From: Enterobacteriaceae bacterium LSJC7
GTDB taxonomy: Bacteria > Pseudomonadota > Gammaproteobacteria > Enterobacterales > Enterobacteriaceae
Assembly: GCA_000302695.1 (NCBI GenBank)
Contig: AMFN01000002.1
Span: 435,948-499,947, forward strand
Direction: 5' to 3'
DNA length: 64,000 bases
The notes under the pieces were generated by a model. That model saw only the letters and a list, made by a program, of their open reading frames with translations. It did no database searches and was not told the origin of the DNA. Below, piece by piece: positions 45,881-56,032 of the stretch. Within the stretch, counting starts at the first letter, position 1, and each line of letters opens with the position of its first letter. The position numbers and the translations under genes are program-made.

Positions 45881-45914
45881 AAATAAGCCGGGCAAAGCCC
45901 GGCTTATTTTTTTG
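45881..45914 (+). terminator. Terminator after the repeat protein
   Basis: A 13-bp perfect stem AAATAAGCCGGGC / GCCCGGCTTATTT with AAA loop and a T-run. Confidence 0.93.
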
Positions 45915-46109
45915 CTAAACACGGTTGACCCACCTTTGGGTGTGTTCTTTCGCGATTACGCCAGGCAGGTTCAGCCAGGCCCGGCGGCAGCGCGTGTTTC
46001 ATCAGCACGAAAGGGAAGACAGAACTGTCGTGTTCTGAATACAAGAGGGCGCTCAGGCTGATACAAACGCAATCGACAGACGGTCACAAATGCGCCAGCG
46101 CGCCTTTCG

Positions 46110-46466
46110 CTAGGGTTTTTGTTTTTTACGCTGTTGGTACTTTTCCGGCAGCGGTGGTGGCGCACGACGATCGTCAATCAGATGATGCAGGGTCAACAGC
46201 GGGTGCCGCCAGAGCATCTCTGGCCCTGCCCAACGCATGATGTTTTTCATCTCTTCGCGCTTTGCGGGCTGGTAGCAGTGCACCGGGCAGCGTCGGCAGG
46301 CAGGTTTTTGCTCGCCGAAAATGCAGTGCTCAAGGCGTTTTTGCGCGTAGGCATTGAGCGCCTGATAGTGCTCAGGCGCTGCCACCGCCTGCGGGCAGCG
46401 CCGCGCGTAAAGCGCAATCATGCGTTTGATAGTTTGCTTTTCACGCTCAATACGCTTACCCGACAT
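46110..46466 (-). CDS. ygbA: Nitrous-oxide-stimulated promoter family protein YgbA
   Basis: 118 residues, close to E. coli YgbA (117), whose gene is repressed by the nitric-oxide sensor NsrR and helps recovery from nitrosative stress. Cys-rich segment HCIFGEQKPACRRCPVHCYQ followed by PAKREEMKNIMRWAGPEMLW, both conserved. The start MSGKRIEREK at 46466 matches the family, though the frame is open 44 codons upstream. In E. coli this gene lies near mutS, so its position here is different. I could not identify a full NsrR operator upstream. Confidence 0.92.
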   Translation of the reverse strand: MSGKRIEREKQTIKRMIALYARRCPQAVAAPEHYQALNAYAQKRLEHCIFGEQKPACRRCPVHCYQPAKREEMKNIMRWAGPEMLWRHPLLTLHHLIDDRRAPPPLPEKYQQRKKQKP

Positions 46467-46713
46467 GATGGCATCTTCTTTAAGTTGTATGTTGAATGCG
46501 TATTTTACCGAATGCAGCCCGCTGGCGCTACCCAAATGCGCCAGGTGCCAGGCTGTTTGCTGTGCAGGGCAGCAAAATAAGCGTAAGCCAGAACCCATAG
46601 CGCTCAGTGTAAACCCTGTTTATTTTCTGACACATTTGGGGCAGTACGCAGCAGATTTGCAAGCTTTATATATAAAGGGCATGATATTAAGGCGTAATTT
46701 ATAAGGAGTAGTA

Positions 46714-47961
46714 ATGCAGGAATTAAATGTCTTTGCTCAAAAATATGGAATCACATTAAACCAAACCACCTCGCTTATTATCGTGCTGGGAATTATCCTG
46801 GTGACGGCGATTGTCGTCCATCTGGTCCTCCACGGACTGGTATTGCGCTTTTTTGAACGGCGGGCGAAGGCCAGTAATAAAATTTGGTTACAGGTTATTA
46901 CTGAAAATAAATTATTTCATCGCCTGGCGTTTATTCTCCAGGGGGTGATTGTGAACGCGCAGTCGCTGCTGTGGCTGCGCCGCAGTGAAGCCGGTGAGAT
47001 CCTCTCTCTGTGCGCCCAGCTGTGGATAATGGTCTACACACTGCTGGCGCTGTTCTCGCTGCTGGATATTGCGCTTAAATTTGCACACCGCTTTTCTGCA
47101 ACGGCACAACTGCCGCTGCGCGGCATTTTCCAGGGTGTGAAACTGATTGCTGCGATAGTAACGGGCATCCTGATTATCTCGCTGCTCATCGGCAAATCAC
47201 CGGCCATTCTGATAAGCGGTCTCGGCGCGATGGCCGCCGTGCTGATGTTGGTGTTTAAAGACCCGATTCTTGGGCTGGTAGCCGGCATTCAGCTTTCAGC
47301 CAACAACATGCTCAAGCTGGGTGACTGGCTGGAAATGCCGAAATATGGCGCTGACGGTGCAGTGATTGATATTGGCCTTACCACCGTTAAAGTGAAAAAC
47401 TGGGATAACACCATCACCACTATTCCAACCTGGGCGCTGGTGTCTGATGCGTTTAAAAACTGGAGCGGTATGTCCCAGTCCGGCGGGCGACGCATCAAGC
47501 GCAGTATCCGTATTGATACCACCAGCGTGCATTTTTTAACCGAGGATGATGAAGCGCGACTGCGCCAAAGCCGTTTGCTGCGCCCTTATCTGGAGGCTAA
47601 AAACCAGGAGCTGAGTGAGTGGAACAGTAAGGCGGGAGAAAACTCGGTGCTGAATGCGCGGCGGATGACCAACCTGGGTACGTTCCGTGCCTATCTGAAT
47701 GCGTATCTCACGGATCATCCGCGTATTCGCAAGGATATGACGCTGATGGTGCGCCAGCTTGACCCGACCGACACCGGGCTGCCGCTGGAAATCTATGCCT
47801 TTACTAACACCGTGGCATGGCTTGAGTACGAGTCGATTCAGGCAGATATCTTCGACCATATTTTTGCCGTCATTGATGAGTTTGGTCTGCGCATACATCA
47901 GTCGCCAAGCGGTAATGACGTGCGCGCTGTCGCCGCACTGTTGCAACCACGCGCCGAATAA
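46714..47961 (+). CDS. ybdG: YbdG-family mechanosensitive channel
   Basis: Small-conductance mechanosensitive channel homologue that lets solutes escape on hypo-osmotic shock. 415 residues, the same length as E. coli YbdG and highly similar in the core [20 protein letters not shown] (pore-lining helix and start of the MscS beta domain, about 168-190) and [21 protein letters not shown]. Four to five membrane segments precede it. The C-terminal soluble domain contains [20 protein letters not shown]. In E. coli ybdG is near nfsB, so either the gene moved or this is a second copy. The ribosome site is TAAGGAG. Confidence 0.92.
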   Translation: MQELNVFAQKYGITLNQTTSLIIVLGIILVTAIVVHLVLHGLVLRFFERRAKASNKIWLQVITENKLFHRLAFILQGVIVNAQSLLWLRRSEAGEILSLCAQLWIMVYTLLALFSLLDIALKFAHRFSATAQLPLRGIFQGVKLIAAIVTGILIISLLIGKSPAILISGLGAMAAVLMLVFKDPILGLVAGIQLSANNMLKLGDWLEMPKYGADGAVIDIGLTTVKVKNWDNTITTIPTWALVSDAFKNWSGMSQSGGRRIKRSIRIDTTSVHFLTEDDEARLRQSRLLRPYLEAKNQELSEWNSKAGENSVLNARRMTNLGTFRAYLNAYLTDHPRIRKDMTLMVRQLDPTDTGLPLEIYAFTNTVAWLEYESIQADIFDHIFAVIDEFGLRIHQSPSGNDVRAVAALLQPRAE

Positions 47962-48113
47962 CGCGATACCACGGGCCTGACGGCCCGTTTTCCTGCCACA
48001 ATCTTCGTCTCTTCAGTCGGTTAATTGCCGTTTTTGCGAGATACAGCAAAAGCGCTTTGCGCTATTTCTGTCACACTTCCTTGCCTGAAAAAGCTGGTTA
48101 AGGAAACCAAAAG

Positions 48114-49364
48114 ATGAAGAAATTGCGAGTTGCCGCGCTGATATCCGCTGTGTTGTTAAGCCCAACGTTGTTCGCCGCAGAGCAGGCGCCGGATGCGCCA
48201 GAAGGCTATACGCTCCAGCAAGTTCTGTTAATGAGCCGCCATAATCTGCGCGCCCCGCTTGCCAACAACGGCAGCGTGCTTGAGCAGGCCACACCGCGCG
48301 CCTGGCCGCAGTGGGAAGTGCCCGGCGGGCAACTCACTACCAAAGGCGGCGTGCTGGAAGTGTACATGGGGCGCTACATGCGTGAGTGGCTGGCGCAGCA
48401 GGGGCTGGTAAAAGTAGGGGAGTGCCCAACGCCAGAGGCGGTTTACGCCTACGCCAACAGTTTGCAGCGCACGGTGGCGACCGCGCAGTTCTTTATTACC
48501 GGGGCATTCCCTGGCTGCGACATTCCGGTACATCATCAGCAAAAGATGGGGACAATGGACCCCACGTTTAACCCTTCTATCACCAATGGTGATGCGGCGT
48601 TTAGCCAGGCGGCCGTGCAGGCTATGGAAAAACAGCGCCAGAGCGAGCAGCTTGATGAGAGCTATAAACTGCTCGAAGAAGTGGCAGACTATCAACAGGC
48701 ACCCGTGTGTAAAGACCAGCCGCAGTGCGACCTGACCAGCGGTAAAGACACCTTTAGCGCTAACCTCAACGAAGAGCCAGGCGTAAAGGGACCGCTGAAG
48801 GTGGGGAACTCGCTGGTGGATGCGTTCACGCTTCAGTATTACGAAGGCTTTCCGCTTGACCAGGTGGCCTGGGGGGAAATCAAAAGTGACAAGCAGTGGC
48901 AGTTGCTGTCAAAGCTGAAAAACGGCTATCAGGACACGTTGTTCACCTCACCAGAAGTGGCGCGCAACGTGGCGGCTCCGCTGGTGAAATACATCAACAA
49001 TGCGCTGGTAGAGCAGGGGATGAAAGGACCGAAAGTGACGTTGCTGGTGGGGCATGATTCCAACATCGCGTCATTGCTTACCGCGCTGGACTTTAAGCCC
49101 TACACATTACATAACCAGAATGAGCGCACGCCAATCGGCGGCAAAATTATGTTTGAGCGCTGGCACGATACCAAAGGTAACCGTGAGTTGATGAAGGTGG
49201 AATATCTTTATCAGAGCAGCGAACAGCTGCGTAACGCCGATGTCCTGTCGCTGGAAGCCCCGCCGCAGCGCGTGACGCTGGAGCTGGCGGGTTGCCCGAC
49301 AGATGCAAACGGCTTCTGCCCGATGGATAAGTTTGAACAGGTAATGCGCGACGCGGTACGTTAA
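48114..49364 (+). CDS. agp: Periplasmic glucose-1-phosphatase
   Basis: Histidine acid phosphatase that releases glucose from glucose-1-phosphate and has some phytase activity. 416 residues (E. coli 413). Signal peptide [22 protein letters not shown]; catalytic RHNLRAP motif (about 42-48) with the phosphohistidine His; proton donor pair in [12 protein letters not shown] (about 305). Several Cys pairs suit periplasmic disulfides. It is monocistronic and convergent with yccJ across a 12-bp hairpin. Confidence 0.96.
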   Translation: MKKLRVAALISAVLLSPTLFAAEQAPDAPEGYTLQQVLLMSRHNLRAPLANNGSVLEQATPRAWPQWEVPGGQLTTKGGVLEVYMGRYMREWLAQQGLVKVGECPTPEAVYAYANSLQRTVATAQFFITGAFPGCDIPVHHQQKMGTMDPTFNPSITNGDAAFSQAAVQAMEKQRQSEQLDESYKLLEEVADYQQAPVCKDQPQCDLTSGKDTFSANLNEEPGVKGPLKVGNSLVDAFTLQYYEGFPLDQVAWGEIKSDKQWQLLSKLKNGYQDTLFTSPEVARNVAAPLVKYINNALVEQGMKGPKVTLLVGHDSNIASLLTALDFKPYTLHNQNERTPIGGKIMFERWHDTKGNRELMKVEYLYQSSEQLRNADVLSLEAPPQRVTLELAGCPTDANGFCPMDKFEQVMRDAVR

Positions 49365-49371
49365 GCGCAAG

Positions 49372-49399
49372 CGGCGTCCCCGGTAAGCCGGGGACGCCG
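49372..49399. terminator. Hairpin between agp and yccJ
   Basis: A 12-bp perfect stem CGGCGTCCCCGG / CCGGGGACGCCG with TAAG loop, positioned eight bases after the agp stop and six before the yccJ stop. T-runs are poor on both strands. Confidence 0.75.
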
Positions 49400-49405
49400 T
49401 TAGCC

Positions 49406-49633
49406 TCAGACGTTTTTACGCTCTATGGTCTGCTCGCCCCAGAACAGTTCGTCTTTATCGGTTTTTTGAAAGGCGAGTTCCAGCACCTCATCGTTGCCTT
49501 CTTCCCAGATCCTCTCGGCTTCTTTTTCGTCATAATTAGCGACTTCAAAAATGGCCTCGGCAATTTCCGGCGAAGTATTGCGTAAAGACGCCCACTCACC
49601 GACGCGATGTGCCTTTGACTGTTGATTCGGCAT
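49406..49633 (-). CDS. yccJ: YccJ family protein
   Basis: 75 residues, the E. coli length, highly similar ([32 protein letters not shown]). Function unknown; it is co-transcribed with wrbA in E. coli and is 19 bases downstream of it here. Two adjacent ATG codons are possible; the second (49633) gives the better distance to AGGAG. Confidence 0.92.
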   Translation of the reverse strand: MPNQQSKAHRVGEWASLRNTSPEIAEAIFEVANYDEKEAERIWEEGNDEVLELAFQKTDKDELFWGEQTIERKNV

Positions 49634-49652
49634 CATTTTGCTCCTGTAAATT

Positions 49653-50249
49653 TTAGCCGTTAAATTTTACTGCCAGCCCGGCGACGTATTCGCCCTGGTA
49701 GCGTGCAATGGCCAGCTCCTCTTCACTCGGCTGGCGCGAACCGTCACCACCGGCAATGGTTGTTGCGCCGTAGGGCGTACCGCCGCGCACGTGGGAAACG
49801 TCAAACAACTCTTTTGTGCCGTAGCCGATAGGCACGATTATCATGCCGTGGTGGGCAAGGGTGGTCCAGGTGGAAGAGATAGTGTGCTCCTGGCCACCGC
49901 CGGTGCCGGTGGAGCTGAAAACGCTCGCGAGCTTGCCATAGAGCGCGCCGGAGGCCCACAGCCCACCGGTCTGGTCCAGGAAAGTACGCATCTGCCCGGC
50001 CATGTTGCCAAAGCGGGTGGGTGTCCCGAAGATGATGGCATCATAATCAGCCAGTTCCGCTGGTGTTGCCGTGGGAATGTCTTGCTTTTTGCCTCCGGCT
50101 TTCTCAAACACCTCTGCGGGCATGGTTTCCGGGACGCGTTTAACCGTCACCTCCACGCCGCTCACCTTTTTAGCCCCTTCTGCTACGGCCTGCGCCATCG
50201 TTTCGATGTGTCCGTACATGGAATAATAGAGCACCAGTACCTTCGCCAT
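49653..50249 (-). CDS. wrbA: NAD(P)H:quinone oxidoreductase WrbA
   Basis: FMN-dependent tetrameric quinone reductase that makes two-electron reductions and avoids semiquinone radicals. 198 residues, the E. coli length. Flavodoxin-like start [20 protein letters not shown] (FMN phosphate loop), [20 protein letters not shown] and [18 protein letters not shown] (flavin ring contacts). First gene of the wrbA-yccJ pair; ribosome site CGAGGAG. Confidence 0.97.
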   Translation of the reverse strand: MAKVLVLYYSMYGHIETMAQAVAEGAKKVSGVEVTVKRVPETMPAEVFEKAGGKKQDIPTATPAELADYDAIIFGTPTRFGNMAGQMRTFLDQTGGLWASGALYGKLASVFSSTGTGGGQEHTISSTWTTLAHHGMIIVPIGYGTKELFDVSHVRGGTPYGATTIAGGDGSRQPSEEELAIARYQGEYVAGLAVKFNG

Positions 50250-50641
50250 ATATCCGTACTCCTCGTTTGCGTTATTGAGAACAGTTTTGTGACTTCACTT
50301 AGTTTAAAGATACGCCGTAGCGCTGAGAGTGCAAACCTGAGCTGCGTTTGCATGATTTACCGCAAGCCGCTGCGTTGCGCGGTATTTTGTCGCATCAGGA
50401 CACATTTTTTTGCCGCTGATTTTTGCCGGGCATAAGAGAATGTTATGGCACTATCTGGAATAGAATATTGCTGAATCCGTGCAAAATGTTTCAGAGTGTT
50501 ACTGTTTTTTTGCCATATTGACGTGCTGATCTACGCTTAAGTCTACGCGGAAAACACCAGCGATGATGCTGGCCGTGCACAGAGAGCATCTGCAGTTACT
50601 GAATAAGTGATGTTAAACAATTCTCGACTCTGGAGGTCAAG
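50250..50641. promoter_or_regulatory. wrbA-ymdF divergent control region with a sigma-S-like -10
   Basis: About 390 bases without a gene between divergent wrbA and ymdF. On the ymdF strand, TCTACGCTTAA (50530-50540) fits the extended -10 preferred by sigma-S (KCTAYRCTTAA), about 100 bases upstream of ymdF. Both genes are stationary-phase genes in E. coli. In E. coli the rut operon lies between ymdF and rutR; here it does not. Confidence 0.65.
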
Positions 50642-50818
50642 ATGGCAAATCATCGTGGTGGTTCAGGTAATTTCGCAGAAGATCGTGAAAGAGCTTCAGC
50701 AGCAGGACGTAAAGGCGGTCAGCAAAGCGGCGGGAACTTTAAAAATGACCCGCAACGCGCGTCCGAAGCAGGTAAGAAAGGGGGCAAAAATAGTCACGGT
50801 TCACGCAGCGGTAGCTGA
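50642..50818 (+). CDS. ymdF: Stress-induced KGG-repeat protein YmdF
   Basis: 58 residues, homologous to E. coli YmdF and the GsiB/KGG stress proteins. Two copies of the KGG motif unit: GNFAEDRERASAAGRKGGQQ and GNFKNDPQRASEAGKKGGKN. Very hydrophilic and probably unstructured; a protective role in stationary phase or general stress is assumed for the family. Ribosome site CTGGAGG before the ATG. Confidence 0.93.
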   Translation: MANHRGGSGNFAEDRERASAAGRKGGQQSGGNFKNDPQRASEAGKKGGKNSHGSRSGS

Positions 50819-50878
50819 TGAATGTTGTGACAAGAAGGCCGTGTCGCGCGCACAAGCGCGGTGACCGCTTCACTCCCT

Positions 50879-50907
50879 ACCGCCGGGATCTCCCGGCGGT
50901 TTTTTTA
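50879..50907 (+). terminator. Terminator after ymdF
   Basis: A 10-bp stem ACCGCCGGGA / TCCCGGCGGT followed by seven T. Confidence 0.93.
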
Positions 50908-50985
50908 TGCCTGCCATAGCCTGCTGCCTTTAGCTGTGTAGCACCATTTGTTATCCTGCAATCCGGTGTGATACGGAGTGGACGC

Positions 50986-51621
50986 ATGGCGGCAGGCGCA
51001 ATGACAAGCGGGCGGCGCGCAAAGACGGGCGCGGCAAAAAAAGCGGCAATTCTTCGTGCGGGTCTGGATATTTTTTCTCGCGTTGGGCTGCATGGCGCAA
51101 CCCTTGATAAGCTCGCTGAAAAGGCAGGCGTGTCTAAAACCAATCTGCTTTACTATTTCCCTTCCAAAGAGGCGCTGTATGTCGCCGTGCTGCGGGACTT
51201 GCTTGATATCTGGCTCGCTCCCCTGCGGGCATTTCGCCACGATCTGGAGCCGCTGGCGGCCATTGGTGATTATATTGGCCTTAAAATGGCGGTATCACGT
51301 GACTATCCACAGGCGTCGAGGCTGTTTTGCCTTGAAATGCTGCAAGGTGCACCGTTGTTAAAAACGCTGCTCGAAGGGGATTTGCGTCAGCTGGTGGAAG
51401 AAAAATCGGCCATTATCCGCAGTTGGGTGGCGGCGGGGAAACTTGCAGCAAGGGATCCGCATCATCTTATTTTCACTATCTGGGCGACGACGCAGCACTA
51501 CGCCGATTTTTCAACGCAAATTGAGGCCGTTTGCGGCCAGACGTTACAGGACGAAGCCTTTTTCCATCAGGCCGTGGAAAATGTTCAGCGCATCATTCTT
51601 GAGGGCATTCGCCCGCGTTAA
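50986..51621 (+). CDS. rutR: TetR-family regulator RutR
   Basis: In E. coli RutR senses uracil and controls pyrimidine synthesis (carAB), glutamine/purine genes and the divergent rutA-G operon. About 211 residues (E. coli 212). The helix-turn-helix is TLDKLAEKAGVSKTNLLYYF (about 48-67); SRDYPQASRLFCLEML and AVENVQRIILEGIRPR in the ligand domain match E. coli closely. ATG at 50986 follows CGGAG; a GTG 18 bases upstream is possible. No rutA-G genes are in the window, so RutR is an orphan here, presumably kept for its other targets. Confidence 0.93.
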   Translation: MAAGAMTSGRRAKTGAAKKAAILRAGLDIFSRVGLHGATLDKLAEKAGVSKTNLLYYFPSKEALYVAVLRDLLDIWLAPLRAFRHDLEPLAAIGDYIGLKMAVSRDYPQASRLFCLEMLQGAPLLKTLLEGDLRQLVEEKSAIIRSWVAAGKLAARDPHHLIFTIWATTQHYADFSTQIEAVCGQTLQDEAFFHQAVENVQRIILEGIRPR

Positions 51622-52013
51622 TTTTCCGGCGCTAGCGGGCAGCTGAGGTCGCCTTCATCACATTGCCCAAGCGAGCTTAAAAAATTGGTGCGTTCGCGGG
51701 TCTTATCGGTCAGGCACTGGCTGTGTACCAGCGTTTCGGCGCTTCCGCCTTCGGCACCGGAACTGACAAATTTGCAGTCGGCATCGCGTACTTTTATCCA
51801 CGCCTGTTCAGCCTGGGTGAGCAATTCACGCTGCGCCGGGTTCGCTCGTTTGAGCATGGCCTGGTAGGTGTCATTGAGTTGTTGGTCCGCTTTCTGGTAT
51901 TCCGCAGCGGCGCAGGTGTTCATTTCCTGCTGGGTTTGGGCGTTGCTGCACTCAGCCGCCAGCGCAGTTTGCGACAGCAGGAGGCCAGCAATAACAGGCA
52001 AGGTAAATTTCAT
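51618..52013 (-). CDS. Exported LprI/DUF1311-family protein
   Basis: 131 residues. Signal peptide MKFTLPVIAGLLLSQTALAA, then a small Cys-containing domain of the lysozyme-inhibitor LprI N-terminal family: ECSNAQTQQEMNTCAAAEYQ (Cys pair), ADQQLNDTYQAML, AWIKVRDADCKFVSSGAEGG. Family members are periplasmic, some inhibit lysozyme; the role here is unknown. The stop overlaps the rutR stop by four bases. E. coli has no gene at this place. Confidence 0.85.
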   Translation of the reverse strand: MKFTLPVIAGLLLSQTALAAECSNAQTQQEMNTCAAAEYQKADQQLNDTYQAMLKRANPAQRELLTQAEQAWIKVRDADCKFVSSGAEGGSAETLVHSQCLTDKTRERTNFLSSLGQCDEGDLSCPLAPEN

Positions 52014-52025
52014 AACGCTCCTTTG

Positions 52026-52053
52026 AAAAAAGGCTCCTGATGCAGGAGCCTTC
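52026..52053 (-). terminator. putA terminator
   Basis: AAGGCTCCTG / CAGGAGCCTT stem followed by a T-run on the minus strand, 17 bases beyond the putA stop. Confidence 0.9.
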
Positions 52054-52069
52054 TCACTGTAACGAAGCC

Positions 52070-55000
52070 TTAGCCGATTGTCATCAGGCTGGCGTTACCT
52101 CCTGCCGCTGCCGTGTTCACACTGAGCGATCGCTCAACATAAAGCCGCTCCAGCAACACGTTAGTTTCGCCATGGGCGAATCCCTGCACCGTGACAATCG
52201 CACCGTCACGCGCGGCCACGTTTTCACACAGTTCGCGCAGCTGATCCGAGTGCCCATGATAAATCACGGCATCGAAAGACTGGTTGAACAGCGCCTCAGG
52301 TTTCACCAGCGTGATGTGCTGTTTTACCTCCTCAGGCAGCTTTTTGACCAACTCACGCTGCACGTGCGCATCTGCCCACAGCACGCGGCTGCCAACGGCG
52401 GTCACTGCGGCAAGCTGGGTCAGCGCGTCCTGCTCGTTGTCTGCCACGCACAGTACGCGCTCGCGGGGCATCAGGCTGTAGCTGTTGCGCTCACCGGTAG
52501 GACCGGGCAGCAGACGCAGCGTGCCGCTCTGGGCGCGCTCGGCAAAGGCCAGGCACAAGGTATGCAGCTCAGGGCGGTTTTGCGCCCAGTCGCTCAGCGC
52601 CTGATGAGCGCTTTGCAGAGCCGTCTTCATCTGGGCATCCACCGGCTTCTCGGCGTCCTGGCGCGCCAGGGTGACCTGCACCGCGTCTTCCGGGCGATGG
52701 CTCAACAGGCGGTACAGATAAAGCGGACCACCGGCCTTCGGTCCGGTTCCTGATAACCCTTCACCGCCAAACGGCTGCACGCCAACCACGGCACCGACCA
52801 TATTACGGTTCACGTACAGGTTACCCACGTGGGCCTGGCCGGTGACCTGGGCGATAGTTTCATCAATGCGGGTGTGTACGCCGAGCGTCAGACCATAGCC
52901 TGCGTCGTTAATCTGCTTAACCAGCGCATTCAGGTGCTCACGGCGATAACGCACTACGTGCAGCACCGGGCCAAACACCTCACGCTTAAGCTCGTCAAAG
53001 CTTTCCAGTTCAATCAGCGTCGGAGCCACGAAGGTGCCGTTTTGCCAGTCGCGCGCATCAAGGCTGTTTTCCATCGCGGCCTGGAAGACGTGGCGGCCCC
53101 TGGCGCGCAGAGTCTGGATGTGGCGCTCGATATTGTCGCGGGCCTCAAGGTCAATCACCGGACCGATATCGGTGGTCAGGCGGCCTGGGTTACCCATGCG
53201 GCACTCGGCCATGGCGCCTTTAAGCATCTTCAGCGTGTGGTCGGCGACTTCTTCCTGCACACACAGCACGCGCAGCGCCGAGCAGCGCTGGCCTGCGCTG
53301 TCAAACGCAGACGAGAGCACGTCAATCACCACCTGTTCGGTCAACGCGGAGGAGTCGACAATCATGGCGTTCAGGCCGCCGGTTTCGGCGATGAGCGGCG
53401 TTGGTCGGCCCTGGGCATCAAGACGGCTGGCGATATTGCGCTGCAACAGCGTAGCCACTTCGGTTGAGCCGGTGAACATCACGCCGCGCACGCGTTCGTC
53501 CCCGGTCAGGCGGGCGCCTACGGTTTCACCGCGTCCAGGCAGCAGTTGCACCACGCCCGGCGGCACGCCTGCCTCCAGCAGAATAGAAATTCCCTGGGCG
53601 GCAATCAGCGGCGTCTGCTCGGCCGGTTTTGCCAGCACGCAGTTGCCTGCCGCCAGCGCGGCGGCAATCTGGCCGGTAAAGATGGCCAGCGGGAAGTTCC
53701 ATGGGCTAATGCACACCACAGGGCCGAGCGGGCGATGGGTTTCGTTAGCAAAATCATGGCGTACCTGGCAGGCGTAATAGCGCAGGAAATCCACGGCTTC
53801 GCGCACTTCGGCAATGGCATTGCTGAAGGTTTTGCCCGCTTCGCGTACCAGAATGCCAATAAGCGTTTGAGTCTGGTCTTCCATGAGCACCGCAGCGCGC
53901 TCCAGCACGGCGGCACGCTCGGCAGGCGGGGTGGCAAACCAGATAGGCGCCTGGTTAACGGCGCTGTCCAGCGCGCGAGTGATTTCCTCTTCGCTGGCTT
54001 CACGCACAAAGCCAACTATATCCGTTGGATCGGCTGGGTTAACTACCGGCTCCATGTTGCCTTCGCTTACCGCCTCCTCAAGCTGCGGCAGTGCCAGCCA
54101 TTTCTGGCTTGCGCTGTTCAGTAGTGCAGAAGAGAGCGAGGCAAGGCGATGTTCGTTAGCCAAATCAAGCCCGGCGGAGTTGGCTCTGTCGCTACCGTAC
54201 AGCTCGCGCGGCAGCGGGATTTTCGGGTGCGGCAGGCCGAGCATACCTTCGCGGGCCGCCATTTTCTCCACGGCGTCAACGGGGTCAGCCACCAGTTCGT
54301 CGATGGGCAGCGTGGCGTCGGCAATACGGTTTACAAACGAGGTGTTGGCACCGTTTTCCAGCAGGCGACGAACCAGATAGGCCAGCAGTGTTTCATGGGT
54401 GCCGACCGGTGCGTAAATGCGGCATGGGCGGTTCAGTTTGCCATCTGCGATTTTGCCTACCACCTGCTCATACAGCGGCTCACCCATGCCGTGCAGGCAC
54501 TGGAACTCATACTGACCCGGATAGTAGTTCTGTCCGGCAAGTTGATAAATGGCGGCCAGCGAATGGGCGTTGTGGGTGGCAAACTGCGGGTAAATCAGGT
54601 TCGGCACGGACAGCAGCTTTTTGGCGCAGGCAAGATAGGAGATATCGGTATACACCTTGCGGGTATAAACCGGGTAGCCTTCCAGGCCTTCGACCTGTGC
54701 GCGTTTGATTTCGCTGTCCCAGTAGGCGCCTTTCACCAGACGAATCATCAGGCGACGGCGGCTGCGGGTGGCAAGGTCAATGAGCGAGTCAATCACAAAC
54801 GGACAGCGCTTCATGTAGGCCTGGATAACAAAGCCAATACCGTTCCAGCCCGCCAGTTCTGGCTCAAAACACAGCTTCTCCAGCAGGTCGAGGGAGATTT
54901 CTAAGCGGTCGGCTTCTTCGGCGTCGATATTAATACCCACATCGTACTGGCGCGCCAGCAGAGTGAGCGACTTCAGGCGCGGATACAGCTCATCCATCAC

Positions 55001-56032
55001 GCGGTCATACTGGGCGCGGCTGTAGCGCGGGTGCAGGGCAGACAGCTTAATCGAAATGCCCGGACCTTCATAAATGCCGCGGCCATTGGAGGCTTTGCCG
55101 ATGGCGTGAATTGCCTGCTGGTAGGACACCATGTAGGCCTGGGCATCGGCAGCGGTAAGGGCGGCTTCACCGAGCATGTCGTAAGAGTAGCGAAAGCCTT
55201 TGTCTTCAAGCTTACGGGCGTTAGCCAGCGCTTCGGCAATGGTTTCGCCGGTCACGAACTGCTCACCCATCAGGCGCATTGCCATATCAACGCCTTTACG
55301 AATCAGCGGCTCGCCGCTCTTACCGATAATGCGGTTGAGTGAGCGCGACAGGTTGGCCTCGTTATGGGTAGAGACCAGGCGGCCGGTGAACAGCAGCCCC
55401 CAGGTGGCGGCGTTAACAAACAGGGATGGGCTGCGACCAATGTGCGACTGCCAGTTGCCGTTGCTGATTTTGTCGCGAATGAGCGCATCGCGGGTGGCTT
55501 TATCCGGGATGCGCAACAGGGCTTCGGCAAGGCACATCAGCGCCACGCCTTCCTGAGAAGACAGTGAAAACTCCTGCAACAGTCCCTGCACCATACCGGC
55601 ACGGCCGCTGGCGGTTTTCTGGTTGCGCAGCTTATCGGCCAACTGGTGGGCCAGCTTGTGCGTACGCTCGGCGACATCGGCAGGCAGGCGCGCCTGTTCG
55701 AGGATCATCGGTACGGCGTCAGTTTCGGCCCGACGCCAGGCGGCGGTAATGGCGGCACGGCTGACTGACTGCGGCAGGATCTGCTCGGCAAAGTCAAGGA
55801 ACGGCTGCGCAGTTTCATCTGCCGGCGGCGTGGATTCATCGCTTTCATTGGCCGCACCGCTCAACAGCGCTGGCAGTTCCGGCAGGGTTTCGTTATTCTC
55901 CAGCCGCTCCAGGTAGTTGAAAATCGCCTGTTTAATCAGCCAGTGTGGCGTGCGGTCAATGCGCGATGCCGCGGTTTTAATGCGCTCGCGGGTCGCTTCG
56001 TCCAGCTTTACCCCCATGGTCGTTGTCCCCAT
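52070..56032 (-). CDS. putA: Trifunctional transcriptional repressor / proline dehydrogenase / P5C dehydrogenase PutA
   Basis: Oxidises proline to glutamate in two steps and represses put genes when proline is absent. 1320 residues, the E. coli length. Ribbon-helix-helix DNA-binding domain (1-47, starting MGTTTMGVKLDEATRERI). FAD proline dehydrogenase barrel (about 260-610, with IRLVKGAYWDSEIKRAQ). Aldehyde dehydrogenase (about 650-1130) with general-base Glu in IAETGGLNAM and nucleophile Cys in SAGQRCSALRV. C-terminal tail ends SVNTAAAGGNASLMTIG. It is divergent from putP across shared operators. Confidence 0.98.
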   Translation of the reverse strand: MGTTTMGVKLDEATRERIKTAASRIDRTPHWLIKQAIFNYLERLENNETLPELPALLSGAANESDESTPPADETAQPFLDFAEQILPQSVSRAAITAAWRRAETDAVPMILEQARLPADVAERTHKLAHQLADKLRNQKTASGRAGMVQGLLQEFSLSSQEGVALMCLAEALLRIPDKATRDALIRDKISNGNWQSHIGRSPSLFVNAATWGLLFTGRLVSTHNEANLSRSLNRIIGKSGEPLIRKGVDMAMRLMGEQFVTGETIAEALANARKLEDKGFRYSYDMLGEAALTAADAQAYMVSYQQAIHAIGKASNGRGIYEGPGISIKLSALHPRYSRAQYDRVMDELYPRLKSLTLLARQYDVGINIDAEEADRLEISLDLLEKLCFEPELAGWNGIGFVIQAYMKRCPFVIDSLIDLATRSRRRLMIRLVKGAYWDSEIKRAQVEGLEGYPVYTRKVYTDISYLACAKKLLSVPNLIYPQFATHNAHSLAAIYQLAGQNYYPGQYEFQCLHGMGEPLYEQVVGKIADGKLNRPCRIYAPVGTHETLLAYLVRRLLENGANTSFVNRIADATLPIDELVADPVDAVEKMAAREGMLGLPHPKIPLPRELYGSDRANSAGLDLANEHRLASLSSALLNSASQKWLALPQLEEAVSEGNMEPVVNPADPTDIVGFVREASEEEITRALDSAVNQAPIWFATPPAERAAVLERAAVLMEDQTQTLIGILVREAGKTFSNAIAEVREAVDFLRYYACQVRHDFANETHRPLGPVVCISPWNFPLAIFTGQIAAALAAGNCVLAKPAEQTPLIAAQGISILLEAGVPPGVVQLLPGRGETVGARLTGDERVRGVMFTGSTEVATLLQRNIASRLDAQGRPTPLIAETGGLNAMIVDSSALTEQVVIDVLSSAFDSAGQRCSALRVLCVQEEVADHTLKMLKGAMAECRMGNPGRLTTDIGPVIDLEARDNIERHIQTLRARGRHVFQAAMENSLDARDWQNGTFVAPTLIELESFDELKREVFGPVLHVVRYRREHLNALVKQINDAGYGLTLGVHTRIDETIAQVTGQAHVGNLYVNRNMVGAVVGVQPFGGEGLSGTGPKAGGPLYLYRLLSHRPEDAVQVTLARQDAEKPVDAQMKTALQSAHQALSDWAQNRPELHTLCLAFAERAQSGTLRLLPGPTGERNSYSLMPRERVLCVADNEQDALTQLAAVTAVGSRVLWADAHVQRELVKKLPEEVKQHITLVKPEALFNQSFDAVIYHGHSDQLRELCENVAARDGAIVTVQGFAHGETNVLLERLYVERSLSVNTAAAGGNASLMTIG

